A DNA stretch of 64,000 nt from Burkholderiaceae bacterium (GCA_019635275.1 JAHBZV010000010.1:1-64000), one strand, 5' to 3'; positions 9,574-21,070 are shown, counted from the first letter of the stretch. A program made the numbers and translations. Notes: generated by a model not told the origin, from the letters alone.

Positions 9574-10305
9574 TCATCGATCGATGGGCGACATTCCGGG
9601 TGGCATTTTCAGCGGCGACGGGGCCGCCGCATCGCCCGACCCCTTGCAGTCTCTGGCCATCGCCAGGCCGACGAGCCGCGCGAACCGCGGATTGGACTGC
9701 AGCTGCTGCGACATTTCCTGCGTGCCGTTGCCGACCGAATCGGCGAGCCGCTGCTCCGCCGGCCGCCGCTCTTCGGCCATGTGCTCACCCTGCACCTTGC
9801 CCCCGGCCAGTGCTGCCTGCTGGAGTGCCTGGGCAGCGTGGGGGTTGACGAGGCCGCCGCTGGCGAGCTGCACCGCGAGATCGGCGGCAGCCGCGGCGCT
9901 GACCGCCGCCGCGCCGGCCACGCCCTGCGCGTGGAGCCGGGACAGCTGCGAGCCCACCACAGCGCCGTATTGCGCGCTCGCCGCGCCTCCCTCGGCCCGA
10001 CTCGCGTCGGACAGGCCGATGCCCTGCATCGTGGACATTTCCTTCGCGATGTCCGGGCAAGTCATCGCCTCGTCGCCCGGCCGCGCGCCGCGCGTGTCCT
10101 GCAGTGCCGCCGCAGACTGCTGCGCGCTGTTCATCATCTGCCTGCAGAGGTCGGCATTGGCGAGCGGAGAGTTCGGCATGCCAGCCAGCGCGCTGCAGTC
10201 GACCGCCCCCGGTCCGGCCGAGCCGGCACCCGGCGTCCGGGCGCCCACCGCGGCGCAGGCCAACAGCAGGCAAGCGGCAACGTGGATCGAAAGGACTCTT
10301 CGCAT
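9574..10305 (-). CDS. hypothetical secreted Ala/Gln-rich protein
   Basis: Not recognised. From ATG 10305 it is 243 residues, with an N-terminal hydrophobic stretch (MRRVLSIHVAACLLLACA) that could be a signal peptide, possibly a lipobox (LLAC). The mature part has Cys at DCSALAG, DLCRQMM, MTCPDIA and ARDCKGS, and a long Ala-rich central helix. A longer in-frame reading upstream has no signal-like start, and an upstream GTG three codons earlier is also possible. It lies 39 nt upstream of the four-helix membrane protein on the same strand, so the two may be one transcript. The 212 nt before it hold no clear element. Confidence 0.6.
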   Translation of the reverse strand: MRRVLSIHVAACLLLACAAVGARTPGAGSAGPGAVDCSALAGMPNSPLANADLCRQMMNSAQQSAAALQDTRGARPGDEAMTCPDIAKEMSTMQGIGLSDASRAEGGAASAQYGAVVGSQLSRLHAQGVAGAAAVSAAAAADLAVQLASGGLVNPHAAQALQQAALAGGKVQGEHMAEERRPAEQRLADSVGNGTQEMSQQLQSNPRFARLVGLAMARDCKGSGDAAAPSPLKMPPGMSPIDR

Positions 10306-10517
10306 GGCCGACCTCACGATCTGACTTCGGAAATCGCAAAGACGCGCGTTTCCGAGGAAGGTCTTGCCACCCGGTCCCCTGGGTCCGCACTTCCCGGAAT
10401 CGCGAGAGTCCGCACCGGGTCGGGCAGCGTTCGTCCACTGTGCGCCCGGTGGCACGGGCTTGTCCAGCGCCGCGCCGAACCGCGAGTACGCGGGGGATCG
10501 CGCCGCGATGGCGCGTG

Positions 10518-11771
10518 TCAATCGAAGGCGGGGCCCTGCTTGCCGAGGAAGAGCTCGATCTCCTCGAAGAATCGGCCGGCCGCGGGTTCGTGCTCGAGGA
10601 ACAAGTGGTTGCGGCCCGGCAACGCAACGAACCGGGCGCCACGGATGCCGTCCGCCAGCTGGCGGCCCGCCGCGAGCGAATTGATCGCGTCTCCGCGGGT
10701 GTGCAGGACGAGGGTCGGCACTTTCACTTCAGCGAGAAGTCCGGTGACATCCAGATTGGCCGTTACCTCGAGAAAGCGAGCGGCAAACTCGGGCGAGGTG
10801 GTGTTGCGCTGCAATTCGTCGAAGCTTTCCATCTGGTCGCCGTTGGCCTCCGGGATGAACAGCGCAGTGAACATCTGGCGGAACGCCGGGTTGTCCATGC
10901 CCCAGCCCGTGCGTACCAGAGTGGTCATGGCCTCGCGTTGCACCCGCTCTTCCGGCGACCGCCACCTCGCACCGAGCGCGCGACCCCCGTACAGGACGAG
11001 GTGCGATACACGATCCGGATGACGCACCGCGTACGCCACGGCCACTGCACAGCCCTGCGATATGCCAAGCAGCGGGAATCGCTCGACCCCCGCCGCGTCG
11101 ACCACCGTGGCGAGATCGTCGACCCAGGCGTCGAAGGTGAATTCCGGCACGTCCCAATCCGACATCCCGTTGCCGCGGGCGTCGTACCGAATCAGCGTGT
11201 GGCCCTGCGACAAGCGCCGGAAGACGTGCTTCCAGACGGGACTCGCCCAGTCGTACTCGAGGTGACTGAGCCAGTTGCCGGCCTTGACCAGTGGAGGCCC
11301 TTTGCCCGTGACTGCGTAGGCAAGGCGGACGGCATCGCCGGTGCGGCAATACCGGACGACCTGTGCAATATCGGCCGGGACGTGGTGCTGCCACGGGTTC
11401 GACATCGCGTCGGCAGCAGTCTGCAGCGGGCCCGCGACCTCGTCGGAGCCGTTGCACGCGTGCTCGAAGACGACCTGGCCGACAAAGCGGAACCCCCGGC
11501 GCTGGACGGTCCTGATCATCGACTGCGACTTGCCATCGTCGCCGATGACCTTCCTGGCCGAGCGAATGCGGCTCGACAAGGTGGCATCCGAGATCGCGCG
11601 GCCCAGCCAGATCTTCTCGACGATTTCATCCTTGGTGACGACCCGATCATGATGGGTCATCAGCAGGACCACCAGATCGAACACCTGTGGTTCGGCCGGC
11701 GAAGGCAGGCCTTCGAGGCGGACCTCCCGGCGATCGGTATCGATCGTGCAACCGCCGCAGCGAAAGATCAT
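10518..11771 (-). CDS. winged-helix (OmpR-type) DNA-binding domain fused to alpha/beta hydrolase
   Basis: A 417-residue two-domain protein. Residues 1-100 resemble an OmpR/CadC-type winged helix (PQVFDLVVLLMTHHDRVVTK, then RIRSARKVIGDDG and the wing VQRRGFRFVG). Residues from about 130 form an alpha/beta hydrolase with the nucleophile elbow GISQGC, an acid in LHTRGD and a His in GRNHLFL, so the triad looks complete. There is no membrane helix between domains, unlike CadC. Such fusions are thought to sense or hydrolyse a small ligand and act on DNA directly; the ligand is unknown. ATG 11771 starts at the family N-terminus (MIFRCGGCTIDTDRREV). The divergent gene is a TctC-type binding protein, a likely target. 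Confidence 0.85.
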   Translation of the reverse strand: MIFRCGGCTIDTDRREVRLEGLPSPAEPQVFDLVVLLMTHHDRVVTKDEIVEKIWLGRAISDATLSSRIRSARKVIGDDGKSQSMIRTVQRRGFRFVGQVVFEHACNGSDEVAGPLQTAADAMSNPWQHHVPADIAQVVRYCRTGDAVRLAYAVTGKGPPLVKAGNWLSHLEYDWASPVWKHVFRRLSQGHTLIRYDARGNGMSDWDVPEFTFDAWVDDLATVVDAAGVERFPLLGISQGCAVAVAYAVRHPDRVSHLVLYGGRALGARWRSPEERVQREAMTTLVRTGWGMDNPAFRQMFTALFIPEANGDQMESFDELQRNTTSPEFAARFLEVTANLDVTGLLAEVKVPTLVLHTRGDAINSLAAGRQLADGIRGARFVALPGRNHLFLEHEPAAGRFFEEIELFLGKQGPAFD

Positions 11772-11860
11772 CGGTTCCCCGCGCACGCGTGCTCCGGCCG
11801 ACGCGCATCGGAATCCCGTCGATTCACTCCCCTGGGGTGTCGAGGAGAAAACCCTGGCCC

Positions 11861-11893
11861 CTGCAGCGCGTCTGCAGGACTTCTGCAAGCAGT
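11861..11893. promoter_or_regulatory. three CTGCA direct repeats at 11-bp spacing, candidate operator
   Basis: CTGCA occurs at 11861, 11872 and 11883, exactly one helical turn apart, in the gap between the winged-helix regulator and the divergent TctC gene. Winged-helix proteins of the OmpR/PhoB type bind direct repeats spaced 11 bp, so this is a plausible site for the neighbouring regulator. Confidence 0.4.
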
Positions 11894-11973
11894 TTACGCC
11901 GGCGCTCGCTAGGCTCGAGTTCCCGGTACAGAGCGACCGGCCGCCTGGAACAGACTCCTGAAAGGAAGAAGCC

Positions 11974-12969
11974 ATGTGCCGTCCAACCGCAAGACACGTC
12001 GCGCGAACGCCGCGCCGACTGGCTGTGGGTCTGATCTTCGCCCTGACAGCCGCCCCCTCGATCGGCACCGCGCAGCAGCACGACGGCACGCTCAGGATCA
12101 TCGTGCCCTACGTTGCCGGCTCGGGGCCCGACACGCTGGCCCGGATGATCGGCGACGAGTTGCAGCAGCTGCGAAGCCAGACGGTGATCGTCGAGAATCG
12201 ACCGGGCGCCAGCGGCAACATCGGCACGGATGCCGCCGCGCGTTCCAGGCCCGACGGCAGCACGATCCTCCTGACCGCGTCGCCGTTCACCCAGAACGTC
12301 GCGTTCTTCAAATCGGTCCCCTACGATCCCGTGAAGAACTTCGTGCCGATCGTCAGGCTTGCCGAAGGCTTCGTCGCGCTGGCGGTCAATCCATCCGTGC
12401 CGGTGGCGTCGGCCCGCGAGTTCGTCGACTACGTCAAGGCGCGGCCGGGCGAGGTCCGCTATTCATCGCCAGGACAGGGAACCCCGCAACACCTCTCGAT
12501 GGAGCTGTTCAAGCTGGCCACGGGAACGGAGATCAGTCACGTTCCCTATACCGGAATGCCGGCCGCCATCCGCGACGTCGTCGGTGGCCACGTGAGCGCG
12601 ACATTCGTCCCCATCCACATCGCCTTGCCGCTCGCGCGGGCCCACAAGATCCGGCTGCTCGGCGTGGCGAGCGGGCAGCGCATGGACGCCGCGCCCGATG
12701 TGCCGACACTGGAAGAGCAAGGCATCGAGGGCGTCGATCTCGATTTCTGGTTCGGCGTCCTGGCGCCGGCCGGAACGCCGCCCGAATTCGTCCAGCGTAC
12801 CAACGCGGACATCAACGCCATCATCCGGCTGCCGCGCATCCGCACTCAGATGACCGCGCAGGGACTGCGCCCCACCGGCGGGAGCGTAGACGAGTTCGCC
12901 GAGTTCATCCCGCGCGATCTCGCGAAGTGGCGCAAAATCGTCGTCACCTCCAGGCTCGGCGCCGAGTAG
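11974..12969 (+). CDS. TctC/Bug-family periplasmic solute-binding protein
   Basis: A 331-residue periplasmic binding protein with an N-terminal signal (about residues 1-33). Family features are IIVPYVAGSGPDTLARMI near the start, VENRPGASGNIGTDAAA (about 72-88), the ligand-loop YSSPGQGTPQHLSMELF (about 167-183) and HVPYTGMPAAIRDVVGGHV (about 190-208). These proteins bind carboxylated ligands, usually for TctAB permeases, but Burkholderiales carry many orphans and no tctAB gene is seen here. A purine-rich site (AAAGGAAG) precedes the ATG. It is divergent from the winged-helix/hydrolase regulator and 6 nt before a methyltransferase. Confidence 0.92.
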   Translation: MCRPTARHVARTPRRLAVGLIFALTAAPSIGTAQQHDGTLRIIVPYVAGSGPDTLARMIGDELQQLRSQTVIVENRPGASGNIGTDAAARSRPDGSTILLTASPFTQNVAFFKSVPYDPVKNFVPIVRLAEGFVALAVNPSVPVASAREFVDYVKARPGEVRYSSPGQGTPQHLSMELFKLATGTEISHVPYTGMPAAIRDVVGGHVSATFVPIHIALPLARAHKIRLLGVASGQRMDAAPDVPTLEEQGIEGVDLDFWFGVLAPAGTPPEFVQRTNADINAIIRLPRIRTQMTAQGLRPTGGSVDEFAEFIPRDLAKWRKIVVTSRLGAE

Positions 12970-12975
12970 CGATGC

Positions 12976-13788
12976 ATGAACCCGACCGCTTCATCGACCT
13001 ATGCAGCCGGTGATGCCGCCGGATACGAGCTTCAGATGGGCCGATGGAGCCGTCGCCTGGCGCCCGGCTTCGTCGATTTCACCGAGATCGAGGCCGCAAG
13101 GCGCATCATCGACGTGGGGTGCGGCACGGGCCATCTGAGCCTGGCACTGGTCCGATCGCCGAGGGTCGAGCACGTGACGGGCATCGATCTGTCGACTGCT
13201 TACGTCGAGCATGCCCGCTCACGTTCCGACGACTCGCGCCTCGAGTTCGTCGTCGGCGATGCGTGTCGACTGCCCTTTCCGGATGGGTGGTTCGATCACT
13301 CGGCTTCGATGCTCGTCCTGCAGTTCGTGCCCGACGCCGACGCAGCGGTACGCGAGATGCGTCGCGTCACGCGGCGCGGCGGGACCGTCGCTGCAGCCAC
13401 GTGGGACTCGCGCGGGGGCCTGGTGTTCCTTCGCGTCATCGTCGATACGGCTGCAGTGGTCGATCCCGACGCGGACCGGCTGCGAGCGAAGCTCCTGTCG
13501 CAGCCACTGACGCGCCCCGGCGACCTGCGGCGCTGCTGGGGCAACGCCGGTCTGCTCGATGTCACGCAGGACATGCTGACCGTCCGCATGGATTTCGAGT
13601 GCTTCGCGGACTTCTGGGCTCCGTGCGAAGGGCAGGAGGGACCGCTTGCGGCGTACGTCGGCCGGCTGTCGACGGACGGCAGGACAAGGCTGCGCGCACT
13701 GGTGCAGCGAGCGTACCTGGATGGCGAGCCCGACGGCCCTCGCTCCTATGCGGCAACGGCCTGGATGGTGAAGGGAAAGGTCCCTTGA
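12976..13788 (+). CDS. class I SAM-dependent methyltransferase
   Basis: A 270-residue methyltransferase of the UbiE/Methyltransf_11 type. SAM motif I is RIIDVGCGTGHLS (about residues 43-55), motif II VTGIDLS (about 69-75), motif III region VGDACRLPFPDGWFD (about 93-107) and a post-III VTRRGGTVAAATW. The substrate is not predictable. It starts 6 nt after the TctC stop, so it probably shares that transcript and perhaps acts in the same uptake or catabolic route; this is inference. Confidence 0.88.
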   Translation: MNPTASSTYAAGDAAGYELQMGRWSRRLAPGFVDFTEIEAARRIIDVGCGTGHLSLALVRSPRVEHVTGIDLSTAYVEHARSRSDDSRLEFVVGDACRLPFPDGWFDHSASMLVLQFVPDADAAVREMRRVTRRGGTVAAATWDSRGGLVFLRVIVDTAAVVDPDADRLRAKLLSQPLTRPGDLRRCWGNAGLLDVTQDMLTVRMDFECFADFWAPCEGQEGPLAAYVGRLSTDGRTRLRALVQRAYLDGEPDGPRSYAATAWMVKGKVP

Positions 13789-13954
13789 GAGGTCGACACC
13801 GTCTCTCGACGTGACCGACGGCATCTGGCTCGAGCGGTTTTCGGCCGGCGGCGAGGCCGCCTGACCGCGGCAGCCGCGAGCGAAGCGTGTGCCGGCGGCC
13901 CGGTCAGCATGGTTCAGGGTCGCTGCAGCAACTTGCTCGACAGGATCGGCATTC

Positions 13955-14047
13955 TGGCGGAGACGGAGGGATTCGAACCCTCGATGCAGTTTTTGGCCGC
14001 ATGCTCCCTTAGCAGGGGAGTGCCTTCGACCTCTCGGCCACGTCTCC
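13955..14047 (-). tRNA. tRNA-Ser (anticodon GCT)
   Basis: On the minus strand the 90-nt body (13958-14047) folds with acceptor GGAGACG/CGTCTCC, an anticodon loop CTGCTAA giving GCT (serine AGC/AGU codons), a long variable arm of class II type, and a T arm containing GGTTCGAATCC. An encoded CCA is at 13955-13957. It lies downstream of lysC on the same strand, an arrangement seen in related betaproteobacteria. Confidence 0.97.
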
Positions 14048-14154
14048 GGGCTTCGATTGAGATAACGCTCGCTCGATGCCGGCTCGGGGGCGATTGTACC
14101 GCAGGCCGTCGAGCGAGCGACGCGCGGCCCGCGCCGGGCCGGCCCCGAGCGGAC

Positions 14155-15423
14155 TCAGGCGCCGATCGCTGCCGCCGGCTGGTCGAGCCCGAACGCCTTG
14201 TGCAGCGCGCGCACCGCCAGTTCCATGTACTTGTCCTCGATCACCACCGAGATCTTGATCTCGCTGGTGGAGATCATCTGGATGTTGATGCCCTCTTCGG
14301 ACAGGGTGCGGAACATCTGGCTGGCGATGCCGACGTGCGAGCGCATGCCGATGCCGACTGCCGAGACCTTGCAGATCTTGGGGTCGCCGACGATGTCGCC
14401 GGCCTTGATCAGCTCGCGGACCTTTCCGTTGAGCACCTCGAGCGCCTTCTGGTACTCGTTGCGGTGCACGGTGAACGAGAAGTCGGTCATGCCGCCGACG
14501 CTCTGGTTCTGGATGATCATGTCGACGTCGACATTGGCGTCGGCGATCGGACCCAGGATCTGGTACGCGATGCCGGGCCGATCGGGCACGTTCATCACGG
14601 TGATCTTGGCCTCGTCGCGGCTGAACGCGATCCCGGAAATGACCGCCTGTTCCATGCTTGCGTCTTCCTCGAAGGTGATCAGGGTGCCCGAGTTGGCCTC
14701 GACCTGCAGCGGGATGTCCGGCGGCGTGAGGCTCGAGAGCACGCGCGTCTTGACCCGGTACTTGCCGGCGAACTCCACCGATCGGATCTGCAGCACCTTC
14801 GAGCCCAGGCTCGCCATCTCGAGCATCTCCTCGAAGGTGATGCGCTCGAGCCGGCGCGCCTCGGGCACGACGCGCGGGTCGGTGGTGTAGACGCCGTCGA
14901 CGTCGGTGTAGATCAGGCACTCGTCGGCCTTCAGCGCCGCGGCGATCGCGACCGCCGAGGTGTCCGAGCCGCCGCGGCCCAGCGTGGTGACGTGGCCGAG
15001 TTCGTCGATGCCCTGGAAGCCGGTGACGATGACGACGCGGCCCGCGTCGAGGTCGGCGCGCACGCGCGCGTCGTCGATCGAGAGGATGCGCGCCTTCGTG
15101 TAGGCACTGTCGGTGCGCACGGGCACCTGCCAGCCGGTGTAGCTGATCGCGTCGGTGCCGAGGGCCTTGAGCGCCATCGCCAGCAGGCCGACCGACACCT
15201 GTTCGCCGGTCGACGCGATCATGTCGAGCTCGCGCGGATCGGGCTGCGCCTGGATCTCGCGCGCCAGCCCGATCAGGCGGTTGGTCTCGCCCGACATCGC
15301 CGACGGCACGACCACCATCCGATGGCCGGCGGCGCGCCACTTGGCGACGCGGCGCGCGACGTTCTGGATGCGCTCGACCGAGCCCATCGACGTGCCGCCG
15401 TACTTGTGAACGATCAGTGCCAT
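14155..15423 (-). CDS. lysC: aspartate kinase
   Basis: Catalyses phosphorylation of aspartate, the first step to lysine, threonine, methionine and diaminopimelate, in the cytoplasm. The 422-residue product begins with the family motif MALIVHKYGGTSMGS, has TLGRGGSDTSAVA (about residues 142-154, nucleotide/aspartate site) and TDVDGVYTTDPR (about 174-185), and ends with two ACT domains (from about 265). It is a stand-alone kinase with no homoserine dehydrogenase part, usually feedback-inhibited through the ACT domains. It is the last protein gene of the alkA-accA-tilS-lysC run. Confidence 0.97.
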   Translation of the reverse strand: MALIVHKYGGTSMGSVERIQNVARRVAKWRAAGHRMVVVPSAMSGETNRLIGLAREIQAQPDPRELDMIASTGEQVSVGLLAMALKALGTDAISYTGWQVPVRTDSAYTKARILSIDDARVRADLDAGRVVIVTGFQGIDELGHVTTLGRGGSDTSAVAIAAALKADECLIYTDVDGVYTTDPRVVPEARRLERITFEEMLEMASLGSKVLQIRSVEFAGKYRVKTRVLSSLTPPDIPLQVEANSGTLITFEEDASMEQAVISGIAFSRDEAKITVMNVPDRPGIAYQILGPIADANVDVDMIIQNQSVGGMTDFSFTVHRNEYQKALEVLNGKVRELIKAGDIVGDPKICKVSAVGIGMRSHVGIASQMFRTLSEEGINIQMISTSEIKISVVIEDKYMELAVRALHKAFGLDQPAAAIGA

Positions 15424-15471
15424 GGCTGTCGAAGGTTGGCGCGGCCACCGGCGGGCCGCGAAAAACCCGAA

Positions 15472-15477
15472 ATTATA
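15472..15477 (-). promoter_or_regulatory. consensus -10 element for lysC
   Basis: The minus strand reads a perfect TATAAT, about 50 nt before the lysC ATG, embedded in the tilS stop codon. It would start lysC transcription independently of the upstream operon. No clear -35 is seen. Confidence 0.45.
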
Positions 15478-16862
15478 CGGTAGCAGCGGGCTCGAATCGT
15501 GCGCTGCGCGGGTCCTCCGGGTCGTCCGGGCGCCAGTGCAGGCAGACCCGGTGGCCGCCGCCGGCGGGCCCGGAGGCGTCCATCCCGATCCCGGCCGCGT
15601 AGATGAGGCGATCGCCCACGAAGACGGCCGGCATCGCCGCGCGCAGCCACGGCGGTACGCCACGCTCCTGGTACAGGTTCTTCAGCGTGCGGCTCGGGCC
15701 GCCGCGCCGCGGGCGCAGTCGCGCGCCGGCCGGTGGCGAGCGGACTTCGAGCGGCTGGGTGGCCAGCCAGGCGGCGTCGACCGCGCCGGGTTCGGCGCTG
15801 GCACGCACCGACAGGCGCCCCGCCCAGCCGGGCAGTTCGATCACGGGCTCGCCGCGCCAGCGAAGCGCCACGGGCGGCGGCGGGTCGCGGCGCCAGTCGC
15901 GGGCGTCCGCGCGCTCGGCGCTGACCCGATCGCGATAGCGGCGAAAGCGCCACGGCGGGGCCTCGACGCTCGCACTCGCCGACCCTCCCATCAGCATCTG
16001 CGCGACCCACTGCGCAAGCCGCGCCTGGGTCGGCATCGGCAGGCCGAGCAGGCGAAACCACTCGCGTACCGACTCGTTGCGGCGAAACGGCGGCAGCGCA
16101 GCCAGCGTGCAGCGGTCGATCGCGCGCAGGTCCGCGCCCAGCCCGGCCGCAGCGAGATCGGCTTGCGCCGCGGCACGCAGCGCCTCGCCGGTCTCGCGCA
16201 GCAGCGCGGCGCTGCGCAGCACGTTTTCGCGCAGCCCCGGCACCGCGCTCGCGAGCGCAGGCAGCACGCGCGCGCGCAGCGTCGCCCGCAGGAACGCCTG
16301 GTCGGCGTTCATCGGGTCGTCGATCCACTCGAGGCCGCGCGCCCGCGCGCAGGCTTCGACGAGGTCGCGGCCCACGGCGAGCAGCGGCCGCAGCAGCCAT
16401 CCGCCCGGCCGGTGTTCGGCCGGCGCCATCGCGCCGAGCCCCTCGGGGCCGCTGCCGCGCGCCAGGCGCATGAAGACGGTCTCGAGCTGGTCGTCGGCGT
16501 GGTGCGCGGTGAGCAGCGCTGCCGCGCCACACGCGGCGACGGCCCGCCACAGCGCCTCGTAGCGCGCGTCGCGCGCCCAGGCCTCGAGGTTCTCGCCGGC
16601 GGCCGGTGCCGGGCCCAGCCGCGTGTGGCCGAAGCGCACGCCGAGGCGCGTGGCCGCGCGCTCGCACCAGGCGAGCCACTGGTCGGCCTGCGGCTGCAGC
16701 CCGTGATGGACGTGCCAGGCCACGAGCTGCCCGGCCCCGTGCAGCCGCACCAGCGCGTCGAGCAGGACGGTGGAGTCGCGCCCGCCGCTGAACGCGACGA
16801 GCAGCATCGAGCGCTCGGGAAGCCGGCGCAGCGCCTCGGAGACCGCGGCGTCGACCGGGGCC

Positions 16863-17830
<968 letters not shown>

Positions 17831-17831
<1 letters not shown>

Positions 17832-18448
17832 CAGTACTCCACCGGCAACGGATCGAGGCTGCGCCACAGGTACCAGGTGGCGACGGTTCGCCACGGCCGC
17901 CAGGCCTCCCCGATCTCGCGGGCCTCGTCTCGCGAGACCTTCTGTCCGTCCCGATAATTGGTTCCGATGCCCCGCAGCAGGCCGATGTCGTCGACCGGAT
18001 AAACGTCGGGGCGCAGCAGATTGAATATCAGGAACATCTCCGCTGTCCAGCGCCCTATGCCGCGCACGCAACAGAGCTCCCCGATGATCGCCTCGTCGTC
18101 GGCGCCCGGCCAGTGGACCGGATCGACCTCCCCGGAGACGAACCGGGCGGCGAGATCCTTCAGGTATTCGGCCTTGCGGCCCGACAGCCCGCAGGCGCGC
18201 AGCGTGGGGGCACGCATCCGCGCGACCCGCGCCGGCGCGACCTCGCCGGCCTTCGCGGCGAAGCGTTCCCAGACCGACTGGGCGGCCTTCACCGAGATCT
18301 GCTGGCCGACGATCGAGCGCGCCAGCGTCTGGAACGCATCGCCGCGCGACACCAGGTGCGCCGGGCCGCAGGCGCGAATGATCCGGCCCATCGTCCGGTC
18401 GCGCCGCGCCAGCGCCCGGCAGGCGTCGTCCCAGTAGTCGGGCTTCAT
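17831..18448 (-). CDS. DNA-3-methyladenine glycosylase, AlkA-like (HhH-GPD)
   Basis: A base-excision repair glycosylase for alkylated purines. The 205-residue protein has the family core [19 protein letters not shown] (about residues 45-63) and a helix-hairpin-helix/GPD segment [17 protein letters not shown] (about 128-144) followed by [12 protein letters not shown], whose Asp in PVDD is the catalytic acid of the family. It is the compact bacterial form without the N-terminal AlkA domain. It overlaps both neighbours by 3-4 nt, so the run DUF6352-like, glycosylase, accA, tilS is one translationally coupled operon. Confidence 0.92.
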
Positions 18449-19488
18449 CAGTGCCCCCGCAACGGCAGGTTGAACAGCAGGTTCTGCGGCTTCATCCTCA
18501 GCACGCCGGCCTCGTCGGCGGCCAGCGCCAGGTAGACCGGCTTGCCGGCCACGGCCGGGTCCTGGTCCTCGAGTCGCTCGAAGTCCAGCCGCATCAGCAG
18601 CAGGATGCGCCGGTGCTCCTCGGGGGTCAGGCCCTCGTCGCGGTACAGCTTGTCGAGCAGCACCGACGCCTGCGCGTCGAGCCCGACGTGCCAGCGCCAG
18701 CGCGCGTCGTCGATCGAGGCGAGCGTGGTCACGCGCACCGGCACGCCGAGCAGGTGCCCGATCCAGCGCCGGACCAGGTCGCAGAACATTGCCGAGGCGG
18801 TGCGCCCGTGGGTGATCTCGACCGCGAAGTCGTGGCGCTCGTCGCGGCCGAAGTAGCTCGCGGCGTTCGGTCGGTCGATCACCTCGAGGTCGACGTCCTC
18901 CCCGGCCTTCGTCCTGACGTTGGCCTGCGCGAGCAGCCGGCCCAGGTTGCCGAGCCCCGGATCTCCGGCGCGCGCCTCGACCGTCTCGAGGTCGGCGAGC
19001 ACGACCCGGTTCTCCAGCAGCGACACGCGCTGCTCGCGGAACCACAGCTCGGCCACGCGCAGCAGCAGCCCGTCCTCGCTGTCGGCCAGCACGTGGTGGA
19101 CGATGATCTGCGCCAGCTGCTCGACGAAGAGCGGCGGCACGTCGATGCGCCCGGCGTGCTGCGCGTCGGCGAAGATCGCGACGTAGGCGGCCTGCAGGTT
19201 CGGCGCGGCCAGCAGCCGGTCGCGAAAGCGCAGGAACAGCCGCCAGTTCTCGCGCGCATCCGGGTCGGCCAGCGCCGCGAGCTCGCCGCCGTCGCCGGTG
19301 GCGACCGCGCGCCGCGGGTCGGCGACCAGCGCCGCGTGCAGTGCGCGCTCGGCCGCGCACGACTCGTCGACCGGCGCAAGCTCGGGCCGCTCGAGGTAGG
19401 CGCGCAGGAACGCGTCGGTGACCTGCAGCCCGCCGTGGGCGTCCGCGTCGAGCAGCGCCAGGCCGGAGTGGACCCAGAACGGTTTCAT
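18448..19488 (-). CDS. conserved hypothetical protein, DUF6352-like
   Basis: A 346-residue soluble protein of a betaproteobacterial conserved family that I recall as DUF6352; no function is known. It begins [19 protein letters not shown], is rich in Leu, Asp and Arg, has no signal or membrane segment, and has a C-terminal half with repeated acidic and aromatic positions. It sits between cysS and the glycosylase gene, a stable neighbourhood in this group, and overlaps the glycosylase start by ATGA. The family label is from memory of the neighbourhood and should be treated as probable. Confidence 0.75.
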   Translation of the reverse strand: MKPFWVHSGLALLDADAHGGLQVTDAFLRAYLERPELAPVDESCAAERALHAALVADPRRAVATGDGGELAALADPDARENWRLFLRFRDRLLAAPNLQAAYVAIFADAQHAGRIDVPPLFVEQLAQIIVHHVLADSEDGLLLRVAELWFREQRVSLLENRVVLADLETVEARAGDPGLGNLGRLLAQANVRTKAGEDVDLEVIDRPNAASYFGRDERHDFAVEITHGRTASAMFCDLVRRWIGHLLGVPVRVTTLASIDDARWRWHVGLDAQASVLLDKLYRDEGLTPEEHRRILLLMRLDFERLEDQDPAVAGKPVYLALAADEAGVLRMKPQNLLFNLPLRGH

Positions 19489-19531
19489 GGGAAACGAACG
19501 AGACCCCGCAGGCGGCGTGAGACGGTGTGGC

Positions 19532-20992
19532 TCACGAACGCCGCCAGGCCGTGCCGGCCGGCGTGTCCTCGAGCACGATGCCCTGCGCGGTGAGCTCGCC
19601 GCGGATCCGGTCGGCGGTGGGGAAATCGCGCGCCTTCTTCGCCGCGGCGCGCGCGGCGATCATCGCCTCGATTGCCGCGTCGTCGAGGGCGCCGGCCGCG
19701 GCCCGTACAGCGTCGCTGCCGTGCAACCCGCTGCGCTTGACCTCCGACGGCACGCGCCCGAGTAACCCGAGCAGTCCGGCCAGCCGGCGCAACCGCGCCT
19801 CGATCGCCGAAACCTGCGCGGCCGGCGCAGGCCCGCCCTGCCCGGCCGCCGCAGCTGCGCGCGCCCGGTTCAGCTCGCTGGCGAGGTCGAACAGCACCGA
19901 CAGCGCGACCGGCGTGTTGAAGTCGTCGTCCATCGCGTCGCGAAAGCGCGCCGCCAGCGGATCGGACCAGTCGATCGGCAAAGCGTCGTCCGGGCCTGCC
20001 GCGCCCGCGTCGGAGAGCGCGCCGTAGAGCCGCAGCAGCGCCTGGCGCGCGTCTTCGAGGTGCGCGTCGGAATAGTTCAGCGGGCTACGGTAGTGCGCGC
20101 GCAGGATGAACAGCCGCACCACCTCGGCGTCGAACTTCCTGAGCACTTCACGGATCGTGAAGAAGTTGCCGAGCGACTTCGACATCTTCTCGTCGTCGAC
20201 GCGCACGAAACCGTTGTGCATCCAGTAGCGCACGAAGCGCGTGTTCAGCGCGCCTTCGCTCTGCGCGATCTCGTTCTCGTGGTGCGGGAACTGCAGGTCG
20301 GCGCCGCCGCCGTGGATGTCGATCGTCTTCCCCAGCAGGCTGGTGGCCATCGCCGAGCACTCGATGTGCCAGCCGGGGCGGCCGGTCCCGTAACGCGATT
20401 CCCACTTCGCCTCGTCGGGCTCGTCGGCCTTGGCCGACTTCCACAGCACGAAGTCGAGCGGGTCCTGCTTGGCGTCGTCGACCGCCACGCGCTCGCCGGC
20501 GCGCAGGTCGTCGAGCGACTTACCCGACAGCCGGCCGTAGCCGGGGAACTTGCGCACCGCGTAGTTGACGTCGCCGTCGGCGGCGCGGTACGCGAGCCCG
20601 TTCTTCTCGAGCAGGTCGATGAGGCCGAGCATCTGCGGCACGTACTGCGTGGCCCGCGGCTCGTGGTCGGGGCGCTCGACGCCGAGCGCGTCGGCGTCTT
20701 CGTGCATCGCCTCGATGAAGCGATGGGTGAGCTGCGCGATGGTCTCGCCGTTCTCGACCGCACGGCGGATGATCTTGTCGTCGATGTCGGTGATGTTGCG
20801 CACGTAGGTGAGGCGGTAGCCGGACGCGCGCAGCCAGCGCTGCACGATGTCGAACACCACCAGCACGCGCGCGTGGCCCACGTGGCACCAGTCGTAGACC
20901 GTCATGCCGCAGACGTACATGCGCACCTTGCCCGGCTCGAGCGGGACGAATTCTTCCTTGCTGCGCGTGAGCGAGTTGTAGAGTCGGAGCAT
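19532..20992 (-). CDS. cysS: cysteinyl-tRNA synthetase
   Basis: Charges tRNA-Cys. The 486-residue protein has the class I signature as [11 protein letters not shown] (HIGH equivalent), the zinc ligands in YVCGMTVYD and GWHIECSAM plus [12 protein letters not shown], and the KMSKS loop [11 protein letters not shown] (about residues 266-276). Length fits the family. The ATG at 20992 opens with [18 protein letters not shown]. It is divergent from the TPR gene, with about 90 nt between. Confidence 0.97.
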   Translation of the reverse strand: MLRLYNSLTRSKEEFVPLEPGKVRMYVCGMTVYDWCHVGHARVLVVFDIVQRWLRASGYRLTYVRNITDIDDKIIRRAVENGETIAQLTHRFIEAMHEDADALGVERPDHEPRATQYVPQMLGLIDLLEKNGLAYRAADGDVNYAVRKFPGYGRLSGKSLDDLRAGERVAVDDAKQDPLDFVLWKSAKADEPDEAKWESRYGTGRPGWHIECSAMATSLLGKTIDIHGGGADLQFPHHENEIAQSEGALNTRFVRYWMHNGFVRVDDEKMSKSLGNFFTIREVLRKFDAEVVRLFILRAHYRSPLNYSDAHLEDARQALLRLYGALSDAGAAGPDDALPIDWSDPLAARFRDAMDDDFNTPVALSVLFDLASELNRARAAAAAGQGGPAPAAQVSAIEARLRRLAGLLGLLGRVPSEVKRSGLHGSDAVRAAAGALDDAAIEAMIAARAAAKKARDFPTADRIRGELTAQGIVLEDTPAGTAWRRS

Positions 20993-21070
20993 GGGTCGGA
21001 GCCGGACGGGCCGGCGCGTGCCGCGCCTGCTCGGCGCGGGGCGCCCGGCGGCCGGCAAGGCGCGATTGGC

